From an uncultured Myxococcales bacterium (GTDB lineage: Bacteria > Myxococcota_A > UBA9042 > CAIXZC01), in contig CAITUV010000067.1 of NCBI GenBank assembly GCA_903895725.1, positions 1 to 64,000 of the forward strand: 64,000 nt of DNA, written 5' to 3'. Each line of letters begins with the position of its first letter. The first letter of the stretch is position 1. Position numbers and translations under genes: made by a program. Under the pieces are notes generated by a model, which was not told where the DNA came from, did not search any database, and saw only the letters and a program-made list of their open reading frames with translations. This document shows, one piece after another, positions 33,140 through 43,099 of the stretch.

Positions 33140-35269
33140 TCAAGACGCGCCCCCGGCTGACTTGGCGTTGTTGAGATACCGGCCCAAGGCGGCCTTGACC
33201 CCGTCGCACTGCTTCTTGAATTCAGTGTTGTCCGGTGCGCAGGATGAGAGCTTGTCCAGCGCCTCGATTCCCTTGCCGATGAGGGCCGCCCGCTCCGCGG
33301 GATCGGCAATCGAAAGGGCCATGAGGAGCGACCGGACCTCGGCGAGGAGCCTGTCCGCACAGACGGAGTCGTCGGCATAAGCCTCGAGCACGACCGGCCG
33401 GGCGACCGGAGCCACCAGAGGAGCTGCGGTTCCGCCTTCTTTGAAATGGAGCTGCAGCCGGGTCATCACGAACCCGTCCATGAGCATCGACTCCACCGAC
33501 ATCCGGGGAAGCAGGGCCGCAAACGAAGCGGCGTTCGGCTCCAGGGGCCTGAGATAGTCGGCCAGCAGGCTCGGATTCAGCTCTGCCAGAGCCGCGACGC
33601 CGGGCCGGGGCGCCCCGGAGATGTCGAACGCCTTCTCGGGCTGCGTCTTGAAGCCGGCAAACACCCACAGGCCGTCGGCGGTCTCCTGGTGCGACAGGGG
33701 GATTTCCACTCCAAGCGCGATTCCCGCCAGCCTGGCAGCTTCCTGCAGGCGACCGAGGTCCGTGCCTTTCGGGTAGAAGGCAGCCAGCGCCACTCCGGGT
33801 AGCGGACCGCCGTCGTCGGCCGCGACCACGGCGGCAGACAGGCTGCGGGGCAGGAGATCCTGGACCGTGCCGGTCAGGGGGAGCGCCAGGGGAGTCCGGG
33901 CCAGGATCGAGGGCACGATCTGCCAGGAGAAAAGCCCAGCGTGAAGGAGACAGAAATGCCCGCACTCCTGCACCAGCCGGATTGCCTCCAGGTGAGAGGA
34001 GGGCTCCTCCCCCGCCAGCAGGGGGGGCCGTTTGGCATCACGAAGTGCGGTGCCCAGATCCAGGGCAGTGGAGAACCGGGCCCCGGCCGGCTTTCCCGCC
34101 GCCGCTGCCATGGGCCATCCAGTCCCTGCCGCCAGCCCCGAAAGCCGCTTCCCTTCCGCAGTCAGCTCGACGATTCCCGTCACCGTGATGGACTCTCCCG
34201 GCACCAGCCCGAATGCCACCAGGTCGACTGCGGCAAACGCCGGCGACATCAGCCCCCACCCGGAGAGCATCTCAGCCGTCCCCCGGCCTGCCAGCGTCTC
34301 GCGCATCTCGGGACTGGCCATGGGGATCACGTCGGCGATGACACGGGCGGTCACTTGGGCCGCAAAGGAGCGAAACATGCTTCCACGAAGCAGCACGGCG
34401 GCAAGCTGTCCCGGAGCCACTGCCTGGCGGACGGCGGGCGTCAGGACGAGCTCGCTGCGATCGAGACGGAGCAGCGCTTCGATATCGGGGGCGGGGATGT
34501 TCCCGGCTGCCATGGATTCCGTCACCGACGGGGCGGCCAGCAGTTCGATCCGAACCCGCCCGGACTCCGGGACGATCACCACGACGTCCATGTTCGGGGT
34601 GTGGAGAAGCACCGCATCCTTGGGAAGTGCCACCCCCGAGGCCCCGGCGCTCATTCCGGTCTTGACCAGCAGCGCCTGGAGCTCGGCGGTCAGCTTCACG
34701 GCATCGGTCGCGGGGACAAGAATCCGGTGACGCAGACCGGGTACCGACCGGTCCTTCAGCGACAGGGACAGGGAGAGAACCTCGGCCGGGGACGAGAACA
34801 GCGGGTCGACTCCCCCCAGAGCCAGCAGAATCGGCTTGTCGGTATCCCACCCCTCGAGCTTGTCGGGGAGCTCGAGCCCCAGCAGGGCGGCCAGCGCAGC
34901 AAGCGGCGTCGAGCCGGGCCTCAGGGCTTCCCGGACCCCCTGCTTGAGGGGCAGAGCATCGACCACCGGAGCCACCAGGCTCACGGCATCCTTCCATCGG
35001 GCGGGCCATACCAGGACGGCAGCCAGATGCCGTGGACCCGCCTCTTTCAGCAGCTCGAAGGCGGCCTTCTCTTCCGGGGTGAGGGTCGACTCCGGATCGA
35101 CCTCGGGGGCTGGCTTCCCCTCGACCGGACCGGCTGGCCCGGGGCCGCCGCCCTGAGTCGCTCCTCCCGGTCCTGGCGCCTCCTGAGTCGTTCCGGCAGG
35201 GGCCGCCGGCGGTTCCGACTTGCACGAGCACGCGAGGCACACGGCCAGCACCAACATCCATCCACGCAT
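33140..35269 (-). CDS. Large lipoprotein of unknown function, DUF3352-like
   Basis: Lipoprotein of 709 residues: the signal ends in CLACSC, then a Pro/Gly/Ala-rich linker. The rest is predicted to be globular with alternating helices and strands and few Cys residues (e.g. PRHLAAVLVWPARWKDA, ALPKDAVLLHTPNMDVVVIV, PADLRPLEPNAASFAALLP-type segments). It recalls the large DUF3352-type periplasmic proteins in composition and layout, but I cannot confirm the family. The start at 35269 follows GGAGGTG; in-frame codons up to 35512 would overlap the divergent gene region and show no signal. It is divergent from the SGNH hydrolase gene. Confidence 0.65.
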   Translation of the reverse strand: MRGWMLVLAVCLACSCKSEPPAAPAGTTQEAPGPGGATQGGGPGPAGPVEGKPAPEVDPESTLTPEEKAAFELLKEAGPRHLAAVLVWPARWKDAVSLVAPVVDALPLKQGVREALRPGSTPLAALAALLGLELPDKLEGWDTDKPILLALGGVDPLFSSPAEVLSLSLSLKDRSVPGLRHRILVPATDAVKLTAELQALLVKTGMSAGASGVALPKDAVLLHTPNMDVVVIVPESGRVRIELLAAPSVTESMAAGNIPAPDIEALLRLDRSELVLTPAVRQAVAPGQLAAVLLRGSMFRSFAAQVTARVIADVIPMASPEMRETLAGRGTAEMLSGWGLMSPAFAAVDLVAFGLVPGESITVTGIVELTAEGKRLSGLAAGTGWPMAAAAGKPAGARFSTALDLGTALRDAKRPPLLAGEEPSSHLEAIRLVQECGHFCLLHAGLFSWQIVPSILARTPLALPLTGTVQDLLPRSLSAAVVAADDGGPLPGVALAAFYPKGTDLGRLQEAARLAGIALGVEIPLSHQETADGLWVFAGFKTQPEKAFDISGAPRPGVAALAELNPSLLADYLRPLEPNAASFAALLPRMSVESMLMDGFVMTRLQLHFKEGGTAAPLVAPVARPVVLEAYADDSVCADRLLAEVRSLLMALSIADPAERAALIGKGIEALDKLSSCAPDNTEFKKQCDGVKAALGRYLNNAKSAGGAS

Positions 35270-35462
35270 ACGTCCACCTCCGCAAGAAGAGTGTTTCCCA
35301 GGGAACCGACAATGAGCAGCGCTCACAGGCCACAATACAGCGGGCCCGCGACCATTGCCAGAAGGATTCGGAGGAGGGTCGAGCCCTGGGGATTGCGTCG
35401 GCAGCGGCGTTCTGCAACAATGCGACGTCGGTGAGCCCGGCGCCCCGGCAGGGAGTCGAACG

Positions 35463-36659
35463 ATGAGCCGTAAGTCAGCAGGAATGTGGGGGTTCGGTGT
35501 ACCCGCGATCACTGCGGCCGCGTTTCTCGTCTCGCACCAGACCTTTGCCCTTCCGTCCGTGATTGCGCTGGTGGTCGGGCTGGTCGGCCTGTCCTGCTAT
35601 TTCCCCGGGCTCCTGGTCATCTCTTTCCGGTCGGGCCGGCTGACCGGGTTGGCCGGGAAGATCGCTCTTGCCGGCGTGTCCACGTTCCTGGCCCTCCTGG
35701 TTGCCGTGCTGGTCCTGGCCGGGATGCGGGGAGAGTTCTTCCGGGACCCGGCGGATCGGACCGCGAACCTGGAGCCTCATCCCACGCTGGGGCACGCCCC
35801 GACCATGACACCGTGGGCCGAGGCCGCGGGGCTGAAGCTCGAGGACACGGTGGGCCAGAACCTCGAGACCGTCGACCCGCAGCGGGAGCAAGTCGTCGTC
35901 ATCGGGGACTCGGTCCTCTACGGCTGGGGAGTCGAGAAGGCCGAGTCGGCCGTCAGCCTCCTGGCGGCCGCGGTCCGGGATTTCCAGGTGATGAACTTCT
36001 CGGTTTCGGGATACTCGCCGACCCAGTATCTCCTGTACCTCCGGGAGCACCTGGGCAAGACCCGCCCCAAGGTCGTCGTGGTCGGGATCTACTCGGGCAA
36101 CGACTACGCCTCGTCGGGAGTGACCAACTGGAACGGCCACGCCACCGTGATGTTCGTCCCGGACGGCGACGATCTTCGTCTCTGGCGCGAGTACACGCCG
36201 CGCTTCAACTGCATCGACTTCCTGTCCTCCAGCGTGCTCTTCTACCGGTACCTGTGGAGCTGGCCCGAGCTTGCCGGCGGCCTGCTCGACCTGGTCTGCA
36301 ACGCCGCCCACCTCGAGGAACCGGTCCTCGAGGAGGTGGTCCGGCGTATTCTCCGCAAGATCGACGAGCTCGTGCGCTCCCACGGCGCCCGCCTCCTCTA
36401 CGTGCTGCTTCCCGATGCCAACGATTTCATGCCGGACGGTCGGTACGTGCGGGAGCTGTCCAGGTACAGGAACCTCGAGAAGCTGCTGAAGGAGGGGGGC
36501 TACGAGGTGCTCTGGATTTTCGACGAGATCCGGGCCTCCGGAATCCCGCCGGAGAGCCTCTACATCCCGGGCGATTCGGCCCACTTCAACGTCGCGGGAA
36601 ACCGCTTTCTGGCCGACGTTCTCGGGCGGGTGCTCGCGCACCGCTTTGCCATCCGATAG
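35463..36659 (+). CDS. Membrane-anchored SGNH/GDSL hydrolase-like protein
   Basis: Protein of 398 residues. Two or three N-terminal membrane helices (residues about 10-90, e.g. VIALVVGLVGLSCYFPGLLV and VSTFLALLVAVLVLAG) precede an SGNH domain. Block I is VVVIGDSVLYGWG (Ser nucleophile), block III is GIYSGNDYAS (Gly-x-Asn-Asp), and block V is DSAHFNVAGN (Asp-x-x-His). The family includes esterases and O-acyl transferases acting on polysaccharides or lipids; the domain is probably periplasmic. The start at 35463 (GGGAG upstream) precedes the first helix; a longer frame from 35355 has no ribosome-binding site. Its substrate is unknown. It stands alone between divergent lipoprotein genes. Confidence 0.75.
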   Translation: MSRKSAGMWGFGVPAITAAAFLVSHQTFALPSVIALVVGLVGLSCYFPGLLVISFRSGRLTGLAGKIALAGVSTFLALLVAVLVLAGMRGEFFRDPADRTANLEPHPTLGHAPTMTPWAEAAGLKLEDTVGQNLETVDPQREQVVVIGDSVLYGWGVEKAESAVSLLAAAVRDFQVMNFSVSGYSPTQYLLYLREHLGKTRPKVVVVGIYSGNDYASSGVTNWNGHATVMFVPDGDDLRLWREYTPRFNCIDFLSSSVLFYRYLWSWPELAGGLLDLVCNAAHLEEPVLEEVVRRILRKIDELVRSHGARLLYVLLPDANDFMPDGRYVRELSRYRNLEKLLKEGGYEVLWIFDEIRASGIPPESLYIPGDSAHFNVAGNRFLADVLGRVLAHRFAIR

Positions 36660-36713
36660 AGCGAGGAGCGCGCTCTCAACCCGGAGCGTCGCACCGGGAC
36701 GATCGACGAGCCG

Positions 36714-38840
36714 CTACTCGTCGGATGCCTCCAGCTTCATTCCGCCCGGGTACCCATACGCCGTGACTCCGCCGTAACCGTAGACCATGAGGCCGAACGG
36801 CTCGTCGGCCTCGAAGGAGTGGGAGCCAGTCGCTACCTCGTGGTATGCAAACTCCCAGGTTCCGTCGCCGAGAGGCTCGAAGCTGCCGTCCGGGATTGCC
36901 GCCCCGTCGACGGTCACGGGCACGCCGGCCGGGCGAATCACGGTGGTCCAGTTGGTCCCGTAGCCGTCTCCGGTCCGGATGACGTATTCGTCCCGGTACT
37001 GGCTGCTGGGCGGCAGGATCATCATGGAAGGATCGCCCGTTCCGGGGGACCCGCCGATGGGCTGCGTCTGTCCCTGGCTCATCAGGAATTGGACGACCTC
37101 GATCTTCCCTGTTGCCTGGAGGATGAAGCTGTCGGTCGTCTCGACCCGCACGCTGTCCCCCGGCTTTTCCAGCGTCTTCCCGTTCAGGCCCTCGAGGGGT
37201 GGGATGGTCGTGAGCTGGATGCCGGGCTCTCCGGCCACCACGACGAAGCGATCCGCCTCGGAGCCGCGGGGCTTGGACTTCACGCACAGTGCCTCGGTCC
37301 CCCAGGTCTCTACCGGCATGAGCTGCTCTTCCATGTGCTCCGTGCAGCATGTATCCCAGACGTCCGGGATCTGGAGCTTGAGCGCCTCCTGGATTCCGGC
37401 GACCTGGTGGCCGGAAAACACGGCGATCGGCTGGTCAGCCTGGATGCGGGTACCGGTCAGGTCCGCCGGGATCTTCCCGGGCGTGACGACCTCCGTCTCG
37501 GCATACTGCTCCAGGTTGAGCACGTCAAAGGGCTGGAGCGTGAACACGTAGGTCTTGCCGGGAGGGAGCACCGGCGGATTGGTCCCGTCCGGAGGGATTC
37601 CGTCTGCCGGATTGGCGATGACCTTGGACGTCGGCGTGACTCCGACGTTGGTATCGGGGGCAATCGCAACGATCGTGAGGAAGCCGTTGTTCTCCGGGAA
37701 GCCCATGAACTCACCCCGGGAGGGGAGCGAGACGGCGAAGTAGGTCTTGCCGAGTGCGTTCTGGGGCAGCAGCAGGGAGCCGTCGTTGGAAGTGGCATTC
37801 TCCGAGTTGAACGGGTTGAACTGGTACGCGACGACGGGCAGCGAGGCCATGACCCGGATGGCCTTTGGCGTAAGGCTGGAGCCCGTGACGTTCATGACAG
37901 GCATCTTGAACTCCCGGCTGCCGCCTGCGGGGACGACGGGGTCGTCGAACGCAAGCTCGTACTCCTCGGCCGGCGTGTCGCAGACGGTCTCCTCCTTGCC
38001 GTTGCAGGTCTTGAGCCCGGGTGCGCACCCGGAGCCATCGGCGCAGCTCACCTTGACGCTGAACGTCATCACGACATCCGACTCCCCCGGGTTGCCGATG
38101 ACCACGCTGTGCGGGAACATCTCGGGAGTGGGCTGGTTCGGGAATGCCGGATTGTGCGTCTTGTCGTTGTCGAGGTCCACGGCCCAGTACTGGCAGCCCA
38201 CATTGGTGTTCTGCTTGATGTCGGCCTCGCAAAGCGACAGGCACATGCCCCCGACGCAGGTCTTGCCGAGCTCGCAGTCCTCCGGCTCTCCATATCCCGA
38301 ACCGTCCGGAAGGCACTTGCGGAACGAGTTCGAGTTGACGCACATCCCGTACCCGGGGGCGCACTGGACCTCTGCACAGTTGCCCGAGACGCACTTCTCG
38401 ACCCCCTGGCACGGATGGGAAGCCAGCGTCTTGCCGTCGGGCAGGCAGAACCACTCGGCCGCGAGGCCGTCGCACCCGGCGATCTCTCCCGGGGTGCATT
38501 CATCGGTCTTGGTGCAGTACCCGTCCTTGCACACGGTCCCTTCGCTGCACTGAGAGTTGAACTTGAGCTCACCGTCCACGCACACCGAGATGAGGGTGTC
38601 GTCGAGGCAGCTTCGCGCACCTTCCGTGCACGGGATCCGTCCGTCCGGCAACGTGGTGTCTCCCACCTCCGTTGCCGCCGAGTCTGCCGCCAACTCTCCG
38701 ACCGCCCCGTCCAGCGGGCCCGCTCCGTCGCCTTTCCCGACCGTGTCGGTCGGCCCGGTGCCGTCCTTGTGTCCCCCGCCCGAGGAATCTGTCCCGCACC
38801 CTGTCAGGAGAATCATCAGCACGCAGGCACTTCGACTCAT
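36714..38840 (-). CDS. IgGFc-binding-like lipoprotein, paralogue 2
   Basis: Lipoprotein of 708 residues: signal MSRSACVLMILLTGC. An acidic/Gly linker and a Cys-rich segment (about residues 60-200, CTEGARSCLDDTLISVC) lead into the IgGFc-like domain from about residue 213 to the end: GCQYWAVDLDNDKTHNP, PHSVVIGNPGESDVV, the SNDGSLLLPQNALGKTYFAV strand, CCTEHMEEQLMPVETWG and the closing FGLMVYGYGGVTAYGYPGG. It is the same layout as 17956-19992, including the paired Cys-His-x-Glu-Glu-Gln-Leu segment. A GGAGGG site precedes the start. It lies downstream of and codirectional with the 38926-42891 gene. Confidence 0.8.
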   Translation of the reverse strand: MSRSACVLMILLTGCGTDSSGGGHKDGTGPTDTVGKGDGAGPLDGAVGELAADSAATEVGDTTLPDGRIPCTEGARSCLDDTLISVCVDGELKFNSQCSEGTVCKDGYCTKTDECTPGEIAGCDGLAAEWFCLPDGKTLASHPCQGVEKCVSGNCAEVQCAPGYGMCVNSNSFRKCLPDGSGYGEPEDCELGKTCVGGMCLSLCEADIKQNTNVGCQYWAVDLDNDKTHNPAFPNQPTPEMFPHSVVIGNPGESDVVMTFSVKVSCADGSGCAPGLKTCNGKEETVCDTPAEEYELAFDDPVVPAGGSREFKMPVMNVTGSSLTPKAIRVMASLPVVAYQFNPFNSENATSNDGSLLLPQNALGKTYFAVSLPSRGEFMGFPENNGFLTIVAIAPDTNVGVTPTSKVIANPADGIPPDGTNPPVLPPGKTYVFTLQPFDVLNLEQYAETEVVTPGKIPADLTGTRIQADQPIAVFSGHQVAGIQEALKLQIPDVWDTCCTEHMEEQLMPVETWGTEALCVKSKPRGSEADRFVVVAGEPGIQLTTIPPLEGLNGKTLEKPGDSVRVETTDSFILQATGKIEVVQFLMSQGQTQPIGGSPGTGDPSMMILPPSSQYRDEYVIRTGDGYGTNWTTVIRPAGVPVTVDGAAIPDGSFEPLGDGTWEFAYHEVATGSHSFEADEPFGLMVYGYGGVTAYGYPGGMKLEASDE

Positions 38841-38925
38841 GCCAACCCTCCGTCCTGTTGAACGCGTTCGAACCAACGAGCCCTGCCCACCGGCCGGGAA
38901 GCCACCGCCGGGGAGCAGCACACCT

Positions 38926-41900
38926 CTACCGCACGAACACGGCGAATGCGTGAGCCTCGGCAATCGAGCCGGCATTCCAGTTTGAGTAGCCGCCGGAAGT
39001 CGAGTACAGGATGCTGACCGCAGGATCCCGCCCGGTTTCCCACGAGCATGGGTGCGGGCCCCGGTCCACGACCAGCCAGCCGGCATCGGCCGGGCAGCCG
39101 CCGTAGTTGTTGTTGATGTACCAGTGGCGCCCATTGCCCGAATCCCCGGGGATGCTGAAGTATTGCACCGCCTGCCCCGTGAGATCGGACCAGTCCGATG
39201 CCAGGAGCTTGTCATTCTGGTACCAGTTGTCCTTCGTGGTCCCCGCCGCATTGAAGCGGAGGGTCTTTGCTGCCTTGCCGTCTACGTAGACCGCAACGAG
39301 CGCCTGGCTCAACGTGAGCCCCTGGGCGTTCCAGTACTTGGCGAGGATACGGCTCTTGTAGTGACCGCCCGTGGCGGCCAGCGCCATGTGGGCCTTGCTG
39401 TCCTCGTTGAGGACCGAGGTGTCGGCAAACAGCGTGACGATGTCCGCATCCACATCCTTGCTGAGCTTGTAGACCAGCGTCCATCCGCCCCCCTGCAGGG
39501 ACATGGCGCAGTAGACGTCGACCGGGGGCTGGCCGGCGTTCCAGCCGTCCAGGTCGATCTTGTAGAAGCCGTCGCCCGTGGAGAGCCCCTTGTCCAGGAT
39601 CGCCTTGCAGGTGGCCCCCAGGGCGCAGCCGCCGGCCGGATCCGGCTTGATGGCCGCGTCGGTATCCACGCAGTCGGTCCCGCCACATGTGGCCGCAGGA
39701 TAGCCGTCCTTGTCCACGTCGCCGTCCGGCTTGCCGTCGCAGTTGTGGTCCTTGGCGTCGCAAGCTTCGGGAACGCCGGGGTTGTAGCCGGCGTCGCCGT
39801 CGTTGCAGTCCGGGCCGTCGATCTGGCCGTAGACGTCGCAGCCGACGAACCAGGAATCCTGGTCGCCGTCCTTGCAGGTGAGGCAGGAGATCCAGTTGTC
39901 CGAGTCGTCATCGTCGCAGTCCGGACCCGCATGCTTCGTGTAGAGCGCACAGCCGGTGTAGTAGCCGTCCTGGTCGACGTCGAGGCACGTGTCGCAGGTG
40001 GACCAGTTGTCCGGGTCACTGTCGTCGCAGTCGGGGCCGGCCAGGTTGTTGTACGCGTCGCACCCTCCGAATTTGCCGTCGTCGTCCTTGTCCTTGCACG
40101 TGGCGCACGAGAGCCAGTTGTTGGCATCGAAGTCGTTGCAGTCTCCGTCGCACGACTTGACGCCGTCCCCGTCCTGGTCGAACTCCTCGTCCGCGAGCCC
40201 GTCGCAGTCGTTGTCCAGGCCGTCGCATTTCTCCGTCGTGACCCCGAGGAACGGGTTGCACATCACCGGTACCCCGTTGGCGCAGTTGGGGGATTCGTGC
40301 AGACACACTCCGAGGCCGCAGGTCGTGGACCCGAGGCTTTCGTCCTTGTCGCCGTCGCAGTCGTTGTCCGCACCGTCGCACACTTCGACGGTCGCCCCCT
40401 GGAACGGGTTGCACTCCTGGGCCTCGCCCCCGATGCAGGCGGACACCGTGTGGAAGCAGTTGCCCTTGCCGCAGGTGACGGTTCCCAGCCCCTCGTCGGT
40501 CTTGCCGTCGCAGTCGTTGTCCAGGCCGTCGCATGTCTCGGGGGATGAGCCTTCCAGCGGGTCACAGACCTGGAGCTTTCCTCCCGCACACTTGAAGATC
40601 TGGTGCCAGCACGGTCCCACGCCACAGGCAGTGTAACCCAGATCCTCGTCGGTCAGCCCGTCGCAATCGTTGTCCTTCCCGTCGCAGGCCTCCAGGACGG
40701 CCCCCTGGTACGGGTCGCACCACTGGGTCTTGCCGTCGATGCAGGCATCGAGCGTGTGGAAGCACTCCCCCTTGCCGCACGCGAGCTGCCCCACCGCCTC
40801 GTCGATCTTGCCGTTGCAGTTGTTGTCGAGACCGTCGCAGGACTCCTTGGCCCCGGCGTTGATGAGGGGGTTGGTTGGAGCGCAATCCGAGACGTCCGCG
40901 GCCCCGTCGTTGTCGTCGTCTTCGTCGACGCAGTCCTTGTAGCCATCGAGGTCCGAGTCCGGGAACTTTTCGTCCGTGATCCCGTTGCAGTTGTTGTCCA
41001 CGCCGTCACAGGCCTCCGCTGCCGCGGGATGGATGGCCGGGTCGAGCGGGGAGCAGTCCGCCGCATCCGGCGTCCCATCGCCATCCTTGTCCCCCTCGCA
41101 AGCGTCTCCGGTACCGTCCTGGTCCAGATCCTTCTGGTCCGCGTTGGCCACGAGCGGGCAGTTGTCGGTCCCGTTGGCGACTCCGTCCCCGTCAAGGTCG
41201 TCGTCGCACGAATCGCCCAGCCCGTCCTTGTCCGTATCGGTCTGGAGCGGGTTCTTGAGGAGCAGGCAGTTGTCGGTGCCGTCCGGGATCGAGTCGCCGT
41301 CAGCGTCCAGGTCGCAGGCATCGCCGACCTGGTCCTTGTCGAAGTCCTCCTGGCCCTTGTTGGGCATGGCGGGGCAGTTGTCCTGGGCGTCGCCGTAGCC
41401 GTCGCCGTCATCATCCGAGTCCACGCAGTCGGCTTCCTGGTCCGAGTCGAGATTGGGGAAGCCCTCATCCACGGCAAAGTCGCAGTCGTTGTCCTTGCCG
41501 TCACACCCCTCCTCGGCCCCGGGGAAGACTTTGGGGTCCGCCGGCTTGCAGTCCCCCGCGTCGGGGACCGTGTCGCCGTCGTCATCGTCATCCACGCAGT
41601 CCTTCAAGCCGTCGGCGTCCACGTCCGGGTACCCTTCGTCCACCGAGTAGTTGCAGTTGTTGTCCTTGCCGTCGCAGTCCTCGGCGTGGCCGGGGAAGAC
41701 CTTGGGGTCGAGCGGCGCACAATCCAGGGAATCCGCCACCAGATCGTTGTCGTCGTCCTGGTCGCACGAATCGCCCAGCGAATCGAGGTCCGAGTCCTTC
41801 TGGTCCGGGTTCGGAGTGCCGGGGCAGTTGTCCTTGCCGTCGGGCGTCCCGTCGCCGTCCTTGTCGTTCTCCATGCAGTCTGCGACACCGTCGTCATCCG

Positions 41901-42891
41901 TGTCCTCGAATCCCTCGTCCGTGGTTCCGTTGCAGTTGTTGTCCTGCCCGTCGCACTCCTCCGGCTCGGCGGCCGGCCCGTTGCACACGAGCTTGCCGTC
42001 GACACAGGCCTGCGTCCCCTTGCACGCACCAAAGGGGCTGTCGGTGAAGCAGGCCCCCTCGTAGCTGCCGTCGTCCACCGCGCCGGAGCAGTCATCGTCC
42101 TTGCCGTTGCACGAATCCGGAAGCGGAATGGCCGCAGTGCACTCGGAAAGCCCGGCCGCAGTGCACTTGCGATTCCCGGCGCACTGACCCCACTCGTTGG
42201 TCACGAAGCAGTCGGTCGATGCTCCCTGGTCGGAAAACGATTTCGTGCACGCACACGTGGCATCGGACAGGATGCACCGTTCAGCTTTGGCCCCGGTGAC
42301 GTCCTCGGTGGCAGTGCAGTCATATCCGTCCGGGCAGCCCTCATCCTGGCACGACGACCCACAAAAGCTCCCCTCGTCCCCGTAGGAGACGCAGGCCTCC
42401 CCCGCATCGATGCCGTTGACGAAGCACTCGTCGTTGGTGCGGCAGGGGCGGCACAGGCTCATGAACCGCGGCATGCAGATGTAGAGGGTATCGGGAAGGC
42501 TCGGTGTATGGAGCACGCACATCCAGCCGAACGGGCACTCGTCCTGGCACGCCACCGTGCATTGCAGTCCATCCGGCGTCGGGACGCAGAAGCCGCTGGC
42601 GCACTCCGCTCCGCTCGCACAGGGGAAACCCGCCCCGCCGGGCTCCGGCCCCAGGTCGAACGGCCCGGTCGACTGCTCGCCCGTGTCGAACACCAGGTCC
42701 GGGAAGGGCGAGGCATCGAGCTCCTGCCCGACATCCTCCCCTGCGGCCTCCGGTCCTGCCGTCTCTGCGGCCACCTCGCCGCCCGCTTCGTCGGACCCGG
42801 TGTCCCCGGATTGGGTCACGCTGCCCCCGGAGCCGCACGCGGCCAGGACGAGCGCAGACTGAACGATAACGAATGCACGGGTGGTCTTCAT
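38926..42891 (-). CDS. 1,321-residue TSP3/MopE lipoprotein with a fibrinogen-like C-terminus
   Basis: Lipoprotein; signal ends in LVLAAC. Residues about 85-250 are the Cys-rich head shared with the 8591-12100 protein (LCRPCRTNDEC, FCGSSC, CPDGYDC). Residues about 290-700 alternate TSP3-type Asp-rich loops (DSDLDSLGDSCDQDDDND) with MopE-type motifs (CDGKDNDCDFAVDEG); I count about ten of the latter across the protein. Residues about 700-905 contain four 51-residue repeats (CGKGECFHTLDAC to CDGKDNDCDGLTDEDLG). Residues about 930-1040 contain three 37-residue repeats (GPDCDDSDPDNWS). The last 240 residues have VYCAMSLQGGGWTLVYK, typical of fibrinogen-like domains. GGAGGTG and a promoter precede the start. 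Calcium and metal binding are inferred. Confidence 0.8.
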   Translation of the reverse strand: MKTTRAFVIVQSALVLAACGSGGSVTQSGDTGSDEAGGEVAAETAGPEAAGEDVGQELDASPFPDLVFDTGEQSTGPFDLGPEPGGAGFPCASGAECASGFCVPTPDGLQCTVACQDECPFGWMCVLHTPSLPDTLYICMPRFMSLCRPCRTNDECFVNGIDAGEACVSYGDEGSFCGSSCQDEGCPDGYDCTATEDVTGAKAERCILSDATCACTKSFSDQGASTDCFVTNEWGQCAGNRKCTAAGLSECTAAIPLPDSCNGKDDDCSGAVDDGSYEGACFTDSPFGACKGTQACVDGKLVCNGPAAEPEECDGQDNNCNGTTDEGFEDTDDDGVADCMENDKDGDGTPDGKDNCPGTPNPDQKDSDLDSLGDSCDQDDDNDLVADSLDCAPLDPKVFPGHAEDCDGKDNNCNYSVDEGYPDVDADGLKDCVDDDDDGDTVPDAGDCKPADPKVFPGAEEGCDGKDNDCDFAVDEGFPNLDSDQEADCVDSDDDGDGYGDAQDNCPAMPNKGQEDFDKDQVGDACDLDADGDSIPDGTDNCLLLKNPLQTDTDKDGLGDSCDDDLDGDGVANGTDNCPLVANADQKDLDQDGTGDACEGDKDGDGTPDAADCSPLDPAIHPAAAEACDGVDNNCNGITDEKFPDSDLDGYKDCVDEDDDNDGAADVSDCAPTNPLINAGAKESCDGLDNNCNGKIDEAVGQLACGKGECFHTLDACIDGKTQWCDPYQGAVLEACDGKDNDCDGLTDEDLGYTACGVGPCWHQIFKCAGGKLQVCDPLEGSSPETCDGLDNDCDGKTDEGLGTVTCGKGNCFHTVSACIGGEAQECNPFQGATVEVCDGADNDCDGDKDESLGSTTCGLGVCLHESPNCANGVPVMCNPFLGVTTEKCDGLDNDCDGLADEEFDQDGDGVKSCDGDCNDFDANNWLSCATCKDKDDDGKFGGCDAYNNLAGPDCDDSDPDNWSTCDTCLDVDQDGYYTGCALYTKHAGPDCDDDDSDNWISCLTCKDGDQDSWFVGCDVYGQIDGPDCNDGDAGYNPGVPEACDAKDHNCDGKPDGDVDKDGYPAATCGGTDCVDTDAAIKPDPAGGCALGATCKAILDKGLSTGDGFYKIDLDGWNAGQPPVDVYCAMSLQGGGWTLVYKLSKDVDADIVTLFADTSVLNEDSKAHMALAATGGHYKSRILAKYWNAQGLTLSQALVAVYVDGKAAKTLRFNAAGTTKDNWYQNDKLLASDWSDLTGQAVQYFSIPGDSGNGRHWYINNNYGGCPADAGWLVVDRGPHPCSWETGRDPAVSILYSTSGGYSNWNAGSIAEAHAFAVFVR

Positions 42892-42936
42892 GACAGTAGC
42901 ACCTCCGGAGACCCAGGAGAGCGGAATCCGTGGCCG

Positions 42937-42966
42937 AGTATACGTTCCCCGGTCAAGCCACGTCAA
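42937..42966 (-). promoter_or_regulatory. Promoter of the 1,321-residue lipoprotein gene
   Basis: On the minus strand TTGACG (42966-42961, 5 of 6) and TATACT (42942-42937, 5 of 6) are separated by 18 bases. The expected start point near 42930 leaves a leader of about 40 bases containing the GGAGGTG ribosome-binding site. Confidence 0.65.
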
Positions 42967-43099
42967 CGCACGAGCGCCGCAACCTCGCGTATCATGCTTC
43001 TTGACGGGGGTCCCGTTGTGTAACAAAGTGGTTGGGTCCGTGGATTGTATGATACCGAGGCGGAAACCCGCGGACCTGGGATCCTCTCAGGGGTCTAAC

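Noticed and set aside
33140..33380. The full 125-residue frame from 33003 as a real gene
   Set aside because: From 33140 on it is only the antisense of a long, well-supported lipoprotein gene.
38926..42891. Eukaryotic contamination, because of fibrinogen- and thrombospondin-like motifs
   Set aside because: The gene has a bacterial promoter, a ribosome-binding site and a lipoprotein signal, and no introns; such domains are known in Myxococcota.
40603..43023. Open frame on the plus strand opposite the TSP3/MopE gene
   Set aside because: Shadow of the Asp/Cys-rich repeats; the composition is Val/Arg-rich noise with no start signal.
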